From Bacteroidales bacterium (lineage in GTDB: Bacteria; Bacteroidota; Bacteroidia; Bacteroidales; F082), in the NCBI GenBank assembly GCA_028696715.1, contig JAQVGO010000007.1, positions 1 to 53,757 on the forward strand: DNA of 53,757 nt, read 5' to 3'. The number at the start of each line of letters is the position of its first letter. Within the stretch, counting starts at the first letter, position 1. The position numbers were made by a program, and so were the translations under genes. Of this stretch, positions 1-9,475 are shown piece by piece. Below the pieces are notes generated by a model. The model searched no databases. It saw only the letters and a list, made by a program, of their open reading frames with translations, and was not told the DNA's origin.

Positions 1-21
1 TAACTAACTAATTATGATTAT

Positions 22-1056
22 CTACTCAATAGTCCAGGTTCCACCACTATTCAGCAAATCATCAACAGATTTAATGGTAGCCTTTTGTTTTTCAGTCTCA
101 ATCGTATCGACCATTTTCTGGTCAAAAGTTTCAAATGCCACTGATCTGATAACACCTAAAGCAACCGGATATTCAGGAGGCATCATTCTGGCAATCATCA
201 TGTGAATGCCTGGTTCGGTTTCGTACTGATCATGAACCAAAATATCCTTCTCGGTAACGCCATTTTCGCCCAGAGTAGCCACTTCAAGTTTGGTTCCCCT
301 GAGCACAATTCCTTTCTCATTGTTTTTTCCAAAAAGCATTGGTTTTCCATGCTCGAGCCACAATTGGTAGTCATCACGGGTTTCGCGGTTTGTGATAAGA
401 TCGTGTACTTTGTTGGCAAAAATCACACAATTCTGCAATATTTCGACCAGGGAAGTGCCTTTATGTTTGGCTGCTTCTATAAAAACCTTGGTCATCGCTT
501 TGGGGTTAACATCCAACACACGGGCAAAGAAATTCCCCTGTGCGCCTATCACAAGTTCACCTGGATTAAAAGGGCGTTCGAATGTTCCCTGCGGACTGGT
601 TTTTGTTTTCGAACCCTTTGGCGTTGTAGGCGAATACTGTCCTTTGGTAAGGCCGTAAATCTTATTATTAAACAACAAAATATTGATGTCAATATTTCGT
701 CTGATGGTATGGATAAAATGATTGCCTCCAATAGCCATGCTATCGCCATCGCCGGTGATCATCCAAACACTGAGTCGCGGATTGGAAAGTTTTACTCCGG
801 TAGCAAGGGCAGCAGCACGACCATGAATTCCGTGGAATCCGTATGTATTCATATAATAAGGAAAGCGCGAAGAGCAACCAATACCAGATACTACAACAAA
901 ATCTTCTTTAGGAACACCCAGGTTAGGAAACACGTTCTCAACAGCATGAAGTATGGCATGATCACCACAGCCCGGACACCATTTTACCATTTGATCGCTG
1001 GCAAAATCTTCCTTCGTAAGTTGAAGCACCTCAGGTTCTAATATTTGATTTTCCAT
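22..1056 (-). CDS. korB: 2-oxoacid (2-oxoglutarate):ferredoxin oxidoreductase, beta subunit
   Basis: The TPP-binding subunit of a ferredoxin-dependent 2-oxoacid oxidoreductase; with KorA it should convert 2-oxoglutarate and CoA to succinyl-CoA, CO2 and reduced ferredoxin. The 344-residue protein has CPGC at 27-30 and another Cys at 61, matching iron-sulfur ligands of the family, and the TPP signature GDGDS (102-106) ending in NN (130-131). It lies directly behind korA: a GTG at 1065 would overlap the korA stop (GTGA), but the ATG at 1056 gives the normal family N-terminus (MENQ) and is preferred. Substrate choice (2-oxoglutarate rather than pyruvate) is inferred from the two-subunit architecture and the sucAB neighbourhood, not proven. 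Confidence 0.95.
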   Translation of the reverse strand: MENQILEPEVLQLTKEDFASDQMVKWCPGCGDHAILHAVENVFPNLGVPKEDFVVVSGIGCSSRFPYYMNTYGFHGIHGRAAALATGVKLSNPRLSVWMITGDGDSMAIGGNHFIHTIRRNIDINILLFNNKIYGLTKGQYSPTTPKGSKTKTSPQGTFERPFNPGELVIGAQGNFFARVLDVNPKAMTKVFIEAAKHKGTSLVEILQNCVIFANKVHDLITNRETRDDYQLWLEHGKPMLFGKNNEKGIVLRGTKLEVATLGENGVTEKDILVHDQYETEPGIHMMIARMMPPEYPVALGVIRSVAFETFDQKMVDTIETEKQKATIKSVDDLLNSGGTWTIE

Positions 1057-1061
1057 GATTA

Positions 1062-2906
1062 TCACTTTAAAAGTTCATTAAATTTTGCCTCCAGTTCAGC
1101 CACCATAAAGGGCAGTCCCTGAATTTTATTATACTGTTCATATCTGAACTGAGGGAAGTTCATCCTCAGGTACTTAACAAACTGTCCATTGTTGATTTCA
1201 CAAACCACAATCTTCTTATACCGGCCAAGCAGTGCTTCGGTATTTTTGGGCAATGGCATGATATGACGGAAATGGGCAAGTGCAATTGACTTACCTTGTT
1301 CGCGCATTTTCTCAACCACAGTAAGCATCACACCATAGGTTCCACCCCAACTAACAACAAGCAAATCAGCCTCATCCGGGCCAAAAACTTCCTGTTCGGG
1401 AATATAATTGGCTACCCGCATCACTTTCTCTTCACGCAGGTAAGTCATGCGTTCATGATTTAACGGATCGTGCGAAACTGACCCTTCAACATCCAGCTTT
1501 TCCAGGCCACCTATGCGATGACGCAGGCCTGGCGTTCCGGGTAATGCCCATTTTCGATTAAGCTTTTCCGGGTCGCGTTTATAAGGCTTATAATCCTGAT
1601 CATTAGCTTTTACCACTGGAGGACAGATAGCCGGCAACTCGGCTACTTTAGGTATTTTGAACACTTCTGATCCATTCGCCAGCGAGCCGTCTGTAAGTAA
1701 AATTACAGGGGTCATATGTTCCATAGCCAGTTTTGAGGCTTCATAAGCACTATAAAAACAATCGACCGAGCTACGGGCAGCAAGCACGATCACCGGAGCC
1801 TCTCCATTACGCCCGTAAAGTGCCTGCATCAGATCACTTTGCTCCGATTTGGTCGGCAATCCGGTAGAGGGGCCTCCCCGCTGAACATCAACAATAACGA
1901 TGGGGAGCTCTGTCATTACTGCAAGGCCAATCGCTTCGCTTTTAAGCGATAAGCCAGGTCCACTTGTGGAAGTAATGGCAAGCGAACCAGTAAAACTGGC
2001 TCCAATCGTCGAAACAATACCGGCTATTTCGTCTTCGGCCTGCAAAGCTTTAACTGAAAGACTCTTATGTTTTGAAAGTTCCTGCAAAATCTCTGTGGCA
2101 GGTGTTATGGGATAGGATCCTAAAAACAATTCCCTTCCCGATCGTTCAGAAGCTGCCAAAAATCCCCAGGCTGTTGCAATATTGCCCGTTACATTGCGAT
2201 AGCGGCCTTTGGCAAGTGGCGCAGGTTCAACCTTGTAAGTGTTTCCAAACAATTCTATCGTTTCTGCGTAATGATTGCCGGCAGCCAATACAGCCTTGTT
2301 AGCCTCAACAATCAATGGATTAGTCTTGAATTTCTGCTCAAAATATTTGTCGATCAAGCTGGTATCCCTGTTAAAAAGATACATCACTATACCCAAGGCA
2401 AACATATTTTTTGTCTTCAGGGTCGATTTCATGTCCAGGTTAAGGTGCTTCACAGCTTCCTTGGTCATGGAAGATATCGGTGCCTTAATTAATTTGTACT
2501 TTTCGAGTGAGCCATCGTGTGTTGGATCAGCTGTATAGCCGGCTTTTTCAATTCCTTTGTCGATAAAAGCATCTTCATCAACGATGATAATGGAACCTTC
2601 TTTAATCCATCGCATATTGGCTTTTAAAGAGGCCGGATTCATGGCAATCAGCACATCAGCCAAATCACCGGAAGTATGAACCGTTTTTTGTCCAAAATGT
2701 ATCTGGAAACCGGAAACACCTGAAACAGTGCCTTGGGGGGCACGAATTTCGGATGGATAATCCGGAAAAGTAGCGAAATCATTACCGGCAAATGCCGTAG
2801 AATCAGAGAATAATGAGCCCGTCAATTGCATCCCATCACCAGAGTCGCCCGCAAAACGAATCACGACCTGATCGAGCTCAACAACCTTACTGTTCTTGCT
2901 TGTCAT
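1062..2906 (-). CDS. korA: 2-oxoacid (2-oxoglutarate):ferredoxin oxidoreductase, fused gamma-alpha subunit
   Basis: Partner of KorB. The 614-residue protein has the gamma (CoA-binding) domain first, with the glycine-rich FAGDSGDGMQLTG near residues 18-30, followed by the pyrimidine-binding alpha domain containing the SITPATEIL-like stretch and the AEDEIAGI region. This fused layout is usual for KorA-type enzymes. An in-frame TTG at 2957 would add 17 residues, but that TTG coincides with the -33 box of a well-formed promoter, so ATG 2906 is the start. korA and korB overlap or nearly touch and form one transcription unit. The divergent ferredoxin at 3407 is a likely electron acceptor. Confidence 0.95.
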   Translation of the reverse strand: MTSKNSKVVELDQVVIRFAGDSGDGMQLTGSLFSDSTAFAGNDFATFPDYPSEIRAPQGTVSGVSGFQIHFGQKTVHTSGDLADVLIAMNPASLKANMRWIKEGSIIIVDEDAFIDKGIEKAGYTADPTHDGSLEKYKLIKAPISSMTKEAVKHLNLDMKSTLKTKNMFALGIVMYLFNRDTSLIDKYFEQKFKTNPLIVEANKAVLAAGNHYAETIELFGNTYKVEPAPLAKGRYRNVTGNIATAWGFLAASERSGRELFLGSYPITPATEILQELSKHKSLSVKALQAEDEIAGIVSTIGASFTGSLAITSTSGPGLSLKSEAIGLAVMTELPIVIVDVQRGGPSTGLPTKSEQSDLMQALYGRNGEAPVIVLAARSSVDCFYSAYEASKLAMEHMTPVILLTDGSLANGSEVFKIPKVAELPAICPPVVKANDQDYKPYKRDPEKLNRKWALPGTPGLRHRIGGLEKLDVEGSVSHDPLNHERMTYLREEKVMRVANYIPEQEVFGPDEADLLVVSWGGTYGVMLTVVEKMREQGKSIALAHFRHIMPLPKNTEALLGRYKKIVVCEINNGQFVKYLRMNFPQFRYEQYNKIQGLPFMVAELEAKFNELLK

Positions 2907-2928
2907 AGCTATGTTTTTAAAATTGCTA

Positions 2929-2957
2929 CAAAGGTAAAAACTTTCATATTGCCCCAA
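2929..2957 (-). promoter_or_regulatory. Bacteroidota-type promoter of korAB
   Basis: On the minus strand TTG (2957-2955) is followed after 18 bases by TACCTTTG (2936-2929), matching the Bacteroidota -33/-7 consensus TTG...TAnnTTTG. The expected transcription start is around 2922, about 15 bases before the korA ATG. Confidence 0.7.
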
Positions 2958-2965
2958 GCTGAATC

Positions 2966-3340
2966 AGCATCAGGAGCCTGATCTGAAACGTTTGCATATC
3001 CTTAGCAATACCAGCTTATGCCCTTGATTTACTTATTGTTACATGTCATTATAGTTACAGGCCGGATTACAGCTTCATAGCTTAAATAGATTCAGTCTAA
3101 ATTCCAATTAATAGCTTTTCTTCACAAAAGAATAAGACACTTTTCAAAAAGTCGCTGACAATAACCTTCTTTTACCCTGGTTTAGTGTATTTTAAGTTGC
3201 AATTACTATCAGCTATTACCAGTTGTTATCCTGCCCTATGCAAGCGCGTTCGGGCAATATTACGGTTTTAAGCAAATGATTAAATAAAAACACCAAAAGC
3301 CCCTCAATTTAGATTAGCTATAAATTAAGCAAAAGCCAGA
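2966..3340. other. Intergenic region without recognised gene
   Basis: About 370 bases between the korAB promoter and the ferredoxin promoter. It is AT-rich, with stops in all frames at short intervals. I see no RNA gene, repeat or clear operator. Confidence 0.5.
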
Positions 3341-3359
3341 TTACATTCACCATAACTTA

Positions 3360-3367
3360 TATCTTTG
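3360..3367 (+). promoter_or_regulatory. -7 box of the ferredoxin promoter
   Basis: TATCTTTG matches TAnnTTTG and lies 40 bases before the ferredoxin start. No clear -33 TTG is visible at the expected distance. Confidence 0.5.
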
Positions 3368-3406
3368 CAGCATAAACTTATTGTTAAATTTTAAAAACAG
3401 ACAGTT

Positions 3407-3574
3407 ATGGCTTACAAAATCACTGAAGATTGCACAGCATGTGGCACTTGTATTGATGAATGTCCGGTTGATGCTATTTCTGAAGGCGATATCTACGTGA
3501 TAGATCCTGATGTTTGCACCGATTGTGGTTCATGCGCTGATGTTTGCCCTGTTGAAGCAATCATCCCGGAATAA
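3407..3574 (+). CDS. 2x[4Fe-4S] ferredoxin (55 aa)
   Basis: A small bacterial-type (clostridial-type) ferredoxin, a soluble one-electron carrier. The 55-residue protein holds two complete cluster motifs CxxCxxCxxxCP: Cys 9, 12, 15, 19 and Cys 37, 40, 43, 47. It is monocistronic, with its own -7 box upstream and a hairpin terminator downstream. Its position beside korAB (divergent) makes it the obvious electron acceptor for 2-oxoglutarate oxidation; that partnership is an inference from location. Confidence 0.95.
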   Translation: MAYKITEDCTACGTCIDECPVDAISEGDIYVIDPDVCTDCGSCADVCPVEAIIPE

Positions 3575-3636
3575 ATTTTTTGGTAGCCGCAATAGTGCTA
3601 CACATTTATTGAGCTGAGTATTCAGCCAAATTTATT

Positions 3637-3664
3637 AAAGCCTGTTAAATACAGGCTTTTTTTG
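3637..3664 (+). terminator. Rho-independent terminator of the ferredoxin gene
   Basis: The stem AAAGCCTGT / ACAGGCTTT (9 bp, 5-base loop) is followed by a T-run, 63 bases after the ferredoxin stop. Confidence 0.85.
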
Positions 3665-3706
3665 CGTCTGCAAAGGTTTTCGATAGAATGATTCTTAATA
3701 AATACC

Positions 3707-3714
3707 TAACTTTG
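3707..3714 (+). promoter_or_regulatory. -7 box of the sucA operon promoter
   Basis: TAACTTTG matches TAnnTTTG and ends 25 bases before the sucA ATG, just after the ferredoxin terminator. The -33 element is not convincing. Confidence 0.55.
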
Positions 3715-3739
3715 CAGGCTGTAATTAAGTGCATTTTTC

Positions 3740-6595
3740 ATGGACGACTACACTTTTTTAAACGCCAACGATCCTGCTGTATTGGAATCTCTGTATCAGC
3801 AATTTAAAAATAACCCCGATCAAACCGATCCTCAACTAAGACGTTTTTTTGAAGGTTTTGATTTTGCTGTGAAAGATTATACCAGCAGGCCTGGTGAGGT
3901 TTCGCTTGCCACCGGCAAAGAATTTAAGGTGATCAGGCTGATAGAAGAATATCGGAAACGCGGGCACCTTTTCACCAAAACCAATCCGGTGCGCAAACGC
4001 AGAACCTATACTCCCAGCCTGGATATCAGCAATTTCGGCTTATCAGAGAGTGATCTGGATAAGGTATTTGAAGCCGGAACCGAAGTAGGACTCGGTGCCA
4101 CCAGCCTCAAAAATATCATTGATATGCTTGAGCAAACCTATTGTCGCTCAGTTGCTGTTGAATATGTCTATATCCGCAAAACGGAAATTGTTTCCTGGTT
4201 GCAACAAAAGATGGAATCTGCACGCAACACACCTGAGTATCCGGTATCCGACAAAAAATATATCCTTGATAAACTTAACCGGGCAGTAAGCTTCGAAGCT
4301 TTTCTGCATAAAAAATTCCCCGGCCAAAAACGCTTCTCGCTCGAAGGTGCCGAATCGCTCATTCCGGCTTTGGAAGCCATCATGGAAAAAGGATCAGACC
4401 TGGGTGTTTCGGAATTCGTAATTGGCATGGCTCATCGCGGAAGGCTTAATGTACTTGCCAATATCCTGCGGAAGCCTTATGCCGACATTTTCAGCGAGTT
4501 CGATGGCAAGATGTACGAAGACGAAACCCTGCTGGGTGATGTTAAATATCATCTGGGATACACTTCTGAACGAAAAACTACTACCGGAAAAACTGTTAAG
4601 CTCACACTGGCTCCAAACCCTTCGCACCTCGAAGCAGTTGACCCTGTTGTTCAAGGTATTGCACGAGCCAAGATTGATCAATACCATGATGGCAACTTCA
4701 GTAAAGTTACACCCATAATCATTCATGGTGATGCTTCTATTTCGGGTCAGGGCATTGTGTATGAAATCGCGCAGATGTCTGAGTTAAAAGGATATCGCAC
4801 CGGTGGCACCATACATTTTGTGATCAACAATCAGATTGGATTTACTACCGATTACCTGGACGGCAGATCCAGCACTTATTCAACTGATGTGGCAAAAGTT
4901 ACGCAATCGCCTGTATTTCATGTCAATGGCGATGATCCTGAAGCCGTAGTTTATGCCATTCAACTTGCAATGGAGTTTCGCGAGAAGTTTCATAAAGATG
5001 TGTATATTGATCTGCTTTGCTATCGCAAATATGGTCATAATGAGGGAGATGAACCCAGATTTACGCAGCCCATCCTGTATAAAGTAATTGAAAAACACCC
5101 CAATCCCAAAATGCTTTATGAAAAACAGCTGCTGACCGAAGGAGTTGTTACAGAAGAAGAAATTAAAGCACTGGAAGCCAAAAATTTAGAAAAGCTTGAA
5201 TTCAGTCTTTCCGGTGCAAAAGAAAGAGAAAAATCGTTTATCAACAACTTTTTGGCCGACACCTGGAAAGGTATCCGTAAAGCCAACGACAGCGATTTCG
5301 ACCATAAAACAAATACCGGCCTTGACAAGGACACGCTGCTGACAATTGCCAAAAAACTAACCTCCTTACCCGAAGACAAAAATTTCTTCCGAAAAACCAG
5401 TCGCCTGCAACAACAGCGATACGATATGGTTTTCAAGGATAACCAACTCGACTGGGCCATGGGCGAATTACTTGCCTATGGTAGCCTGGTTCATGAAAAA
5501 ACACCAGTTCGACTCAGCGGTCAGGATGTTGAGAGAGGAACTTTCTCGCATCGTCATGCGGTATTGAGGGTCGAAGATTCTGAAGAACAATATATCCCAC
5601 TCAGCTCGATTAGCAAAAATCAAGCGACTTTTGATGTATATAATTCACCACTTTCGGAATATGGTGTGTTGGGATTTGAATATGGCTATGCGCTGGCTTC
5701 ACCCGAAACACTTACCATCTGGGAAGCCCAGTTTGGTGATTTTAACAATGGGGCACAAATCATCTTCGACCAGTTTTTAAGCAGTGCCGAAGACAAATGG
5801 AATGTAATGAACGATTTGGTGGTTCTGCTGCCTCACGGCTACGAAGGCCAGGGGCCAGAACACAGTTCGGCACGCATCGAGCGTTTTCTAAGTTTATGCG
5901 CCGAAAACAATATGCAAATTGCCAATTGCACCACACCCGCCAACTTTTTCCATATCCTGAGACGGCAGCTTAGAAGACCTTTCCGTAAACCCCTTGTCAT
6001 CTTTACGCCAAAAAGTCTGCTGAGGCATCCAAAATGTGTTTCGCCTATCGAAGCCTTTGAATCCGAAACCGGCTTTCAGGAAGTAATTGACGACCCAACC
6101 ACTGATCCAAAAAAAATTGAAAAAGTTGTATTCTGCTCTGGCAAAGTTTATTATGACTTGCTCGAAGAGAAAGAACGCAAAAAAAATGAAACCATTGCCT
6201 TTGTTAGGTTAGAACAACTTTATCCCTTACCTCGTAAGCAAATGCTTGCAATCATCGAAAAATACAATAAGGCAAAAACACATCTTTGGGTTCAGGAAGA
6301 ACCAATGAATATGGGTGCCTGGAAATACATCCATCACGAATTTAAAGAAATTCCGCTTAAGCTGATTGCACGTCCGGCAAGTGGAAGCCCGGCCACAGGC
6401 TCGCCAAAATTCCATGTGATCAGGCAGCAAAAAATCATTGACAAAACCTTTGAAATGTGCGAGTGTCCTTTTGTGGACAAGGAATGTGGCATGTTGTGTA
6501 TTGGCAATAAATGGCGCTCGTTTGAGCATGAGCTCAAGGAAATGAATGTGGATAAGATTGATAGTAAGTTTCATAACGCAGAAAAAAAGCTGTAA
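3740..6595 (+). CDS. sucA: 2-oxoglutarate dehydrogenase E1 component
   Basis: The thiamine-diphosphate-dependent decarboxylase of the 2-oxoglutarate dehydrogenase complex (TCA cycle). The 951-residue length is normal. Family motifs are intact: GMAHRGRLNVL near 230-240; HGDASISGQG near 327-336 and the following INNQIGFTT (the TPP/Mg site); YGYALASPETL and WEAQFGDF in the pyrimidine-binding half; PHGYEGQGPEHSSAR near 695. The N-terminus (DYTFLNANDPAVLESLY) resembles the E2-binding extension of full-length SucA. It heads an operon with sucB 15 bases downstream. No lpd (E3) gene is in the window, so E3 must come from elsewhere. Confidence 0.97.
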   Translation: MDDYTFLNANDPAVLESLYQQFKNNPDQTDPQLRRFFEGFDFAVKDYTSRPGEVSLATGKEFKVIRLIEEYRKRGHLFTKTNPVRKRRTYTPSLDISNFGLSESDLDKVFEAGTEVGLGATSLKNIIDMLEQTYCRSVAVEYVYIRKTEIVSWLQQKMESARNTPEYPVSDKKYILDKLNRAVSFEAFLHKKFPGQKRFSLEGAESLIPALEAIMEKGSDLGVSEFVIGMAHRGRLNVLANILRKPYADIFSEFDGKMYEDETLLGDVKYHLGYTSERKTTTGKTVKLTLAPNPSHLEAVDPVVQGIARAKIDQYHDGNFSKVTPIIIHGDASISGQGIVYEIAQMSELKGYRTGGTIHFVINNQIGFTTDYLDGRSSTYSTDVAKVTQSPVFHVNGDDPEAVVYAIQLAMEFREKFHKDVYIDLLCYRKYGHNEGDEPRFTQPILYKVIEKHPNPKMLYEKQLLTEGVVTEEEIKALEAKNLEKLEFSLSGAKEREKSFINNFLADTWKGIRKANDSDFDHKTNTGLDKDTLLTIAKKLTSLPEDKNFFRKTSRLQQQRYDMVFKDNQLDWAMGELLAYGSLVHEKTPVRLSGQDVERGTFSHRHAVLRVEDSEEQYIPLSSISKNQATFDVYNSPLSEYGVLGFEYGYALASPETLTIWEAQFGDFNNGAQIIFDQFLSSAEDKWNVMNDLVVLLPHGYEGQGPEHSSARIERFLSLCAENNMQIANCTTPANFFHILRRQLRRPFRKPLVIFTPKSLLRHPKCVSPIEAFESETGFQEVIDDPTTDPKKIEKVVFCSGKVYYDLLEEKERKKNETIAFVRLEQLYPLPRKQMLAIIEKYNKAKTHLWVQEEPMNMGAWKYIHHEFKEIPLKLIARPASGSPATGSPKFHVIRQQKIIDKTFEMCECPFVDKECGMLCIGNKWRSFEHELKEMNVDKIDSKFHNAEKKL

Positions 6596-6610
6596 TTAAA
6601 ATTCATCACT

Positions 6611-7906
6611 ATGGCTATCGAAATAAAAGTACCCAGCCCGGGAGAATCAATCAATGAAGTGCAATTGGCCAACTGGCTCGTTGAGGACGAATCCTATGTT
6701 GAAAAAGATCAGGATATTGCTGAAATTGATTCGGACAAAGCCACTTTAAGCATTGCAGCTGAAGCATCCGGAACCATCCATTTTAAAGCTTCGGCAGGAG
6801 ATACACTGGAAGTAGGTTCGGTGATTGCTACCCTGGATACCGATGAAAATGCAGCTCCGCCCAAAAATGCACCCAAGAGCGAACCCGAAAAAGTAGAACC
6901 AAAGCAAGAACAAGCAGAAAAAGTTACTGATAAAACACCGGAGCCCGAAGCTCCAAATCAGGAGTCAGCTGAAAAAAGTAGTCAAGAACGATCTTTGAAA
7001 TTGTCTCCTTTGGCTCGTGAACTCATGAAAAAAGAAAACATCAATGAGCAGGAACTGATTGAGTTCTTTAAACATTATCGCATTGATTCAAAGGATGTTA
7101 ACTTTTATCAGGAAAACAAAGACAAACACGCAGGCACCAAACAGCCGGTTGCGACGCAGGCAAGCTGGGGAGGTACCCGTAAAGAGGAACACAAAAAGAT
7201 GAGCATGTTGCGAAAAAAATTATCGCAACGCCTGGTTTCGGTAAAAAACGAAACAGCAATGCTCACCACTTTTAATGAAGTGAACATGACTCCGATAATG
7301 GAGATCAGAAAAAAATACAAAGAAACTTTTAAAGAACAACATGAGATTGGTCTGGGATTCATGTCGTTTTTTACCAAGGCAGTTACAGAAGCCTTACATC
7401 ATTTTCCTCAGGTAAATGCCCAAATTGATGGCGATGAAATTGTTTATTACGATTATGCTGACGTCAGCATTGCTGTGTCGGGACCTAAAGGATTAGTGGT
7501 TCCTGTAATTCGCAATGCCGAATCTTTAAGTCTGGCAGAAATTGAGCATAAAGTAAAAGAGCTGGCAACAAAAGCCCGCGATAACAAGCTCAGTCTGGAT
7601 GAAATGACAGGCGGAACCTTCACTATCACCAACGGAGGGGTATTTGGCTCGATGTTATCGACACCCATCATCAACCCACCTCAGTCGGCCATTCTTGGCA
7701 TGCATAATATTGTTGAACGCCCGATAGCCGTAAACGGTAAAATTGAAATACATCCGATCATGTATGTTGCCCTGAGCTATGACCATCGCATCATCGATGG
7801 CCGCGAATCTGTTGGTTTTCTGGTGAAAGTAAAAGAATTACTCGAAAATCCGGTCAAGATGCTATTTGGATCAAAAGATCCTGTTGAAGTTTTACTGGGA
7901 CTATAA
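6611..7906 (+). CDS. sucB: Dihydrolipoyllysine succinyltransferase (2-oxoglutarate dehydrogenase E2)
   Basis: The core acyltransferase of the 2-oxoglutarate dehydrogenase complex, transferring succinyl groups from lipoyl-lysine to CoA. It has one N-terminal lipoyl domain with lysine 43 in DSDKATL, a Pro/Glu/Lys-rich linker (about 80-125), a peripheral subunit-binding domain ([13 protein letters not shown], from about 131), and the catalytic domain with the SYDHRIIDG active-site motif (His near 392) at the C-terminus. The 431-residue length and single lipoyl domain fit SucB rather than a pyruvate E2. It sits between sucA and nadB with very short spacers, so it is co-transcribed. Confidence 0.96.
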   Translation: MAIEIKVPSPGESINEVQLANWLVEDESYVEKDQDIAEIDSDKATLSIAAEASGTIHFKASAGDTLEVGSVIATLDTDENAAPPKNAPKSEPEKVEPKQEQAEKVTDKTPEPEAPNQESAEKSSQERSLKLSPLARELMKKENINEQELIEFFKHYRIDSKDVNFYQENKDKHAGTKQPVATQASWGGTRKEEHKKMSMLRKKLSQRLVSVKNETAMLTTFNEVNMTPIMEIRKKYKETFKEQHEIGLGFMSFFTKAVTEALHHFPQVNAQIDGDEIVYYDYADVSIAVSGPKGLVVPVIRNAESLSLAEIEHKVKELATKARDNKLSLDEMTGGTFTITNGGVFGSMLSTPIINPPQSAILGMHNIVERPIAVNGKIEIHPIMYVALSYDHRIIDGRESVGFLVKVKELLENPVKMLFGSKDPVEVLLGL

Positions 7907-7908
7907 AA

Positions 7909-9471
7909 ATGAGAAAAGAAGTTGATTTTTTGGTTCTGGGTTCAGGAATCGCAGGGCTAAGTTTTGCACTTAAGGTTGCTGCACATGGCAAGGTGCTCGT
8001 TGTAACGAAAAACAAAGCCAACGACACAGCCACCTGGTATGCCCAGGGCGGAATAGCCGCCGTAATGTATAATCCCGATTCGCATGAAAAACATATTCAG
8101 GACACCCTGAATGCCGGAAGTTACCTCAATGATGAGAAAATCGTCCGAATGACGATTACCGAATCGACCGAGCGGGTGAAAGAACTAATTGAATGGGGAA
8201 CGCATTTCGACACTGAATCGTCAGGAAAGTACGCACTGGCAAAAGAAGGTGGACATTCCGAGAAACGTGTGTTGCATTTTCAGGACAAGACAGGTGCCGA
8301 AATACAACGAGCCCTGATCGAAAAAGTAAGGCAACATCCAAACATCGAAATGCTGGAAAACCATTTCAGCATCGACCTGATAACACAACATCATCTTGGA
8401 CGAATTGTGAGGCGATCACATACTGATATTCAATGCTTTGGAGCTTACATCCTGAATCCGGAGAATGGTGAGATTATCACTGTTTTAGCTAAAACTACCT
8501 TAATTGCCACCGGAGGTGCCGGTAATGTTTATCAAACTACCACCAACCCGAAAATTGCTACCGGCGATGGTATTGCCATGCTTTATCGGGCAAAAGGAGT
8601 GGTTGACAACCTGGAATTCATTCAATTTCATCCAACCTCACTCTACAATCCAAAAGAAAAGCCTTCATTCCTGATCACCGAAGCACTGAGAGGAGCCGGT
8701 GCCGAATTGAAAGATCTCAACGGCAAAGCCTTTATGCATCGCTACGACAAACGTAAATCCTTGGCTCCTCGCGATATAGTAGCTCGTGCGATTGATAATG
8801 AAATGAAAATTTCTGGAAGTGACCATGTTTATCTTGATGCCCGTCACATCAATGAATCTGAAATCATGCATCACTTTCCAACGATTTATGCCAAATGTTT
8901 AAGCATTGGCATCAACATCACGAAAGATATGATTCCGGTGGTGCCGGCTGCTCATTATATCTGTGGCGGCATCAAAACCAATGAGCATGGTGCCACCAGC
9001 ATTAAAAATCTGTTTGCTTCCGGTGAGGTAACTTCTACCGGGCTGCACGGAGCTAATCGCCTGGCATCTAATTCGTTACTCGAATCAATCGTTTTTTCGC
9101 ACAATGCAAGCCTCAAAGCCATTGAGCTTGCACAACAAACAGTATTACAATCTGACATACCCGATTGGAATGCGGAAGGTACTGTGATGAACGAAGAAAT
9201 GATCCTGATTACCCAATCGCGTAAAGAACTACAATCGGTGATGAGCAATTACGTTGGCATTGTCCGATCAGAATTACGCCTGAAAAGAGCACTCGACAGG
9301 CTTGAGATTTTAAACCGTGAAACGGAAGAGTTATACGAAAAATCGGTTGTAACAGTTCCGATTTGTGAGCTGAGAAATATGATCAATGTGGCCTATCTGA
9401 TCACTAAGTTTGCCCTTCAGCGAAAAGAGAGCATAGGCTTACATTATTTGGTAAACTACAACAAACAATAA
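7909..9471 (+). CDS. nadB: L-aspartate oxidase
   Basis: A flavoprotein that oxidises L-aspartate to iminoaspartate, the first step of de novo NAD synthesis. The 520-residue protein starts with the FAD-binding GSGIAGLS (from residue 11), has WYAQGGIAAVM near 43-53, the APRDIVARAID active-site segment and the PAAHYICGGIKT...GEVTSTGLHGANRLASNSLLE block, all diagnostic of NadB as against succinate dehydrogenase. The start is 2 bases after the sucB stop, so it belongs to the suc operon. nadA and nadC, often neighbours of nadB, are not in the window. Confidence 0.96.
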   Translation: MRKEVDFLVLGSGIAGLSFALKVAAHGKVLVVTKNKANDTATWYAQGGIAAVMYNPDSHEKHIQDTLNAGSYLNDEKIVRMTITESTERVKELIEWGTHFDTESSGKYALAKEGGHSEKRVLHFQDKTGAEIQRALIEKVRQHPNIEMLENHFSIDLITQHHLGRIVRRSHTDIQCFGAYILNPENGEIITVLAKTTLIATGGAGNVYQTTTNPKIATGDGIAMLYRAKGVVDNLEFIQFHPTSLYNPKEKPSFLITEALRGAGAELKDLNGKAFMHRYDKRKSLAPRDIVARAIDNEMKISGSDHVYLDARHINESEIMHHFPTIYAKCLSIGINITKDMIPVVPAAHYICGGIKTNEHGATSIKNLFASGEVTSTGLHGANRLASNSLLESIVFSHNASLKAIELAQQTVLQSDIPDWNAEGTVMNEEMILITQSRKELQSVMSNYVGIVRSELRLKRALDRLEILNRETEELYEKSVVTVPICELRNMINVAYLITKFALQRKESIGLHYLVNYNKQ

Positions 9472-9475
9472 CAAT

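Noticed and set aside
202-1041. Open frame of 279 codons on the plus strand opposite korB
   Set aside because: It is antisense to a clearly conserved gene and its translation has no coherent motifs or signal; the frame is open because of korB codon bias.
2907-2957. Upstream TTG start adding 17 residues to KorA
   Set aside because: That TTG is the -33 promoter element and the added residues do not fit the family; ATG 2906 is preferred.
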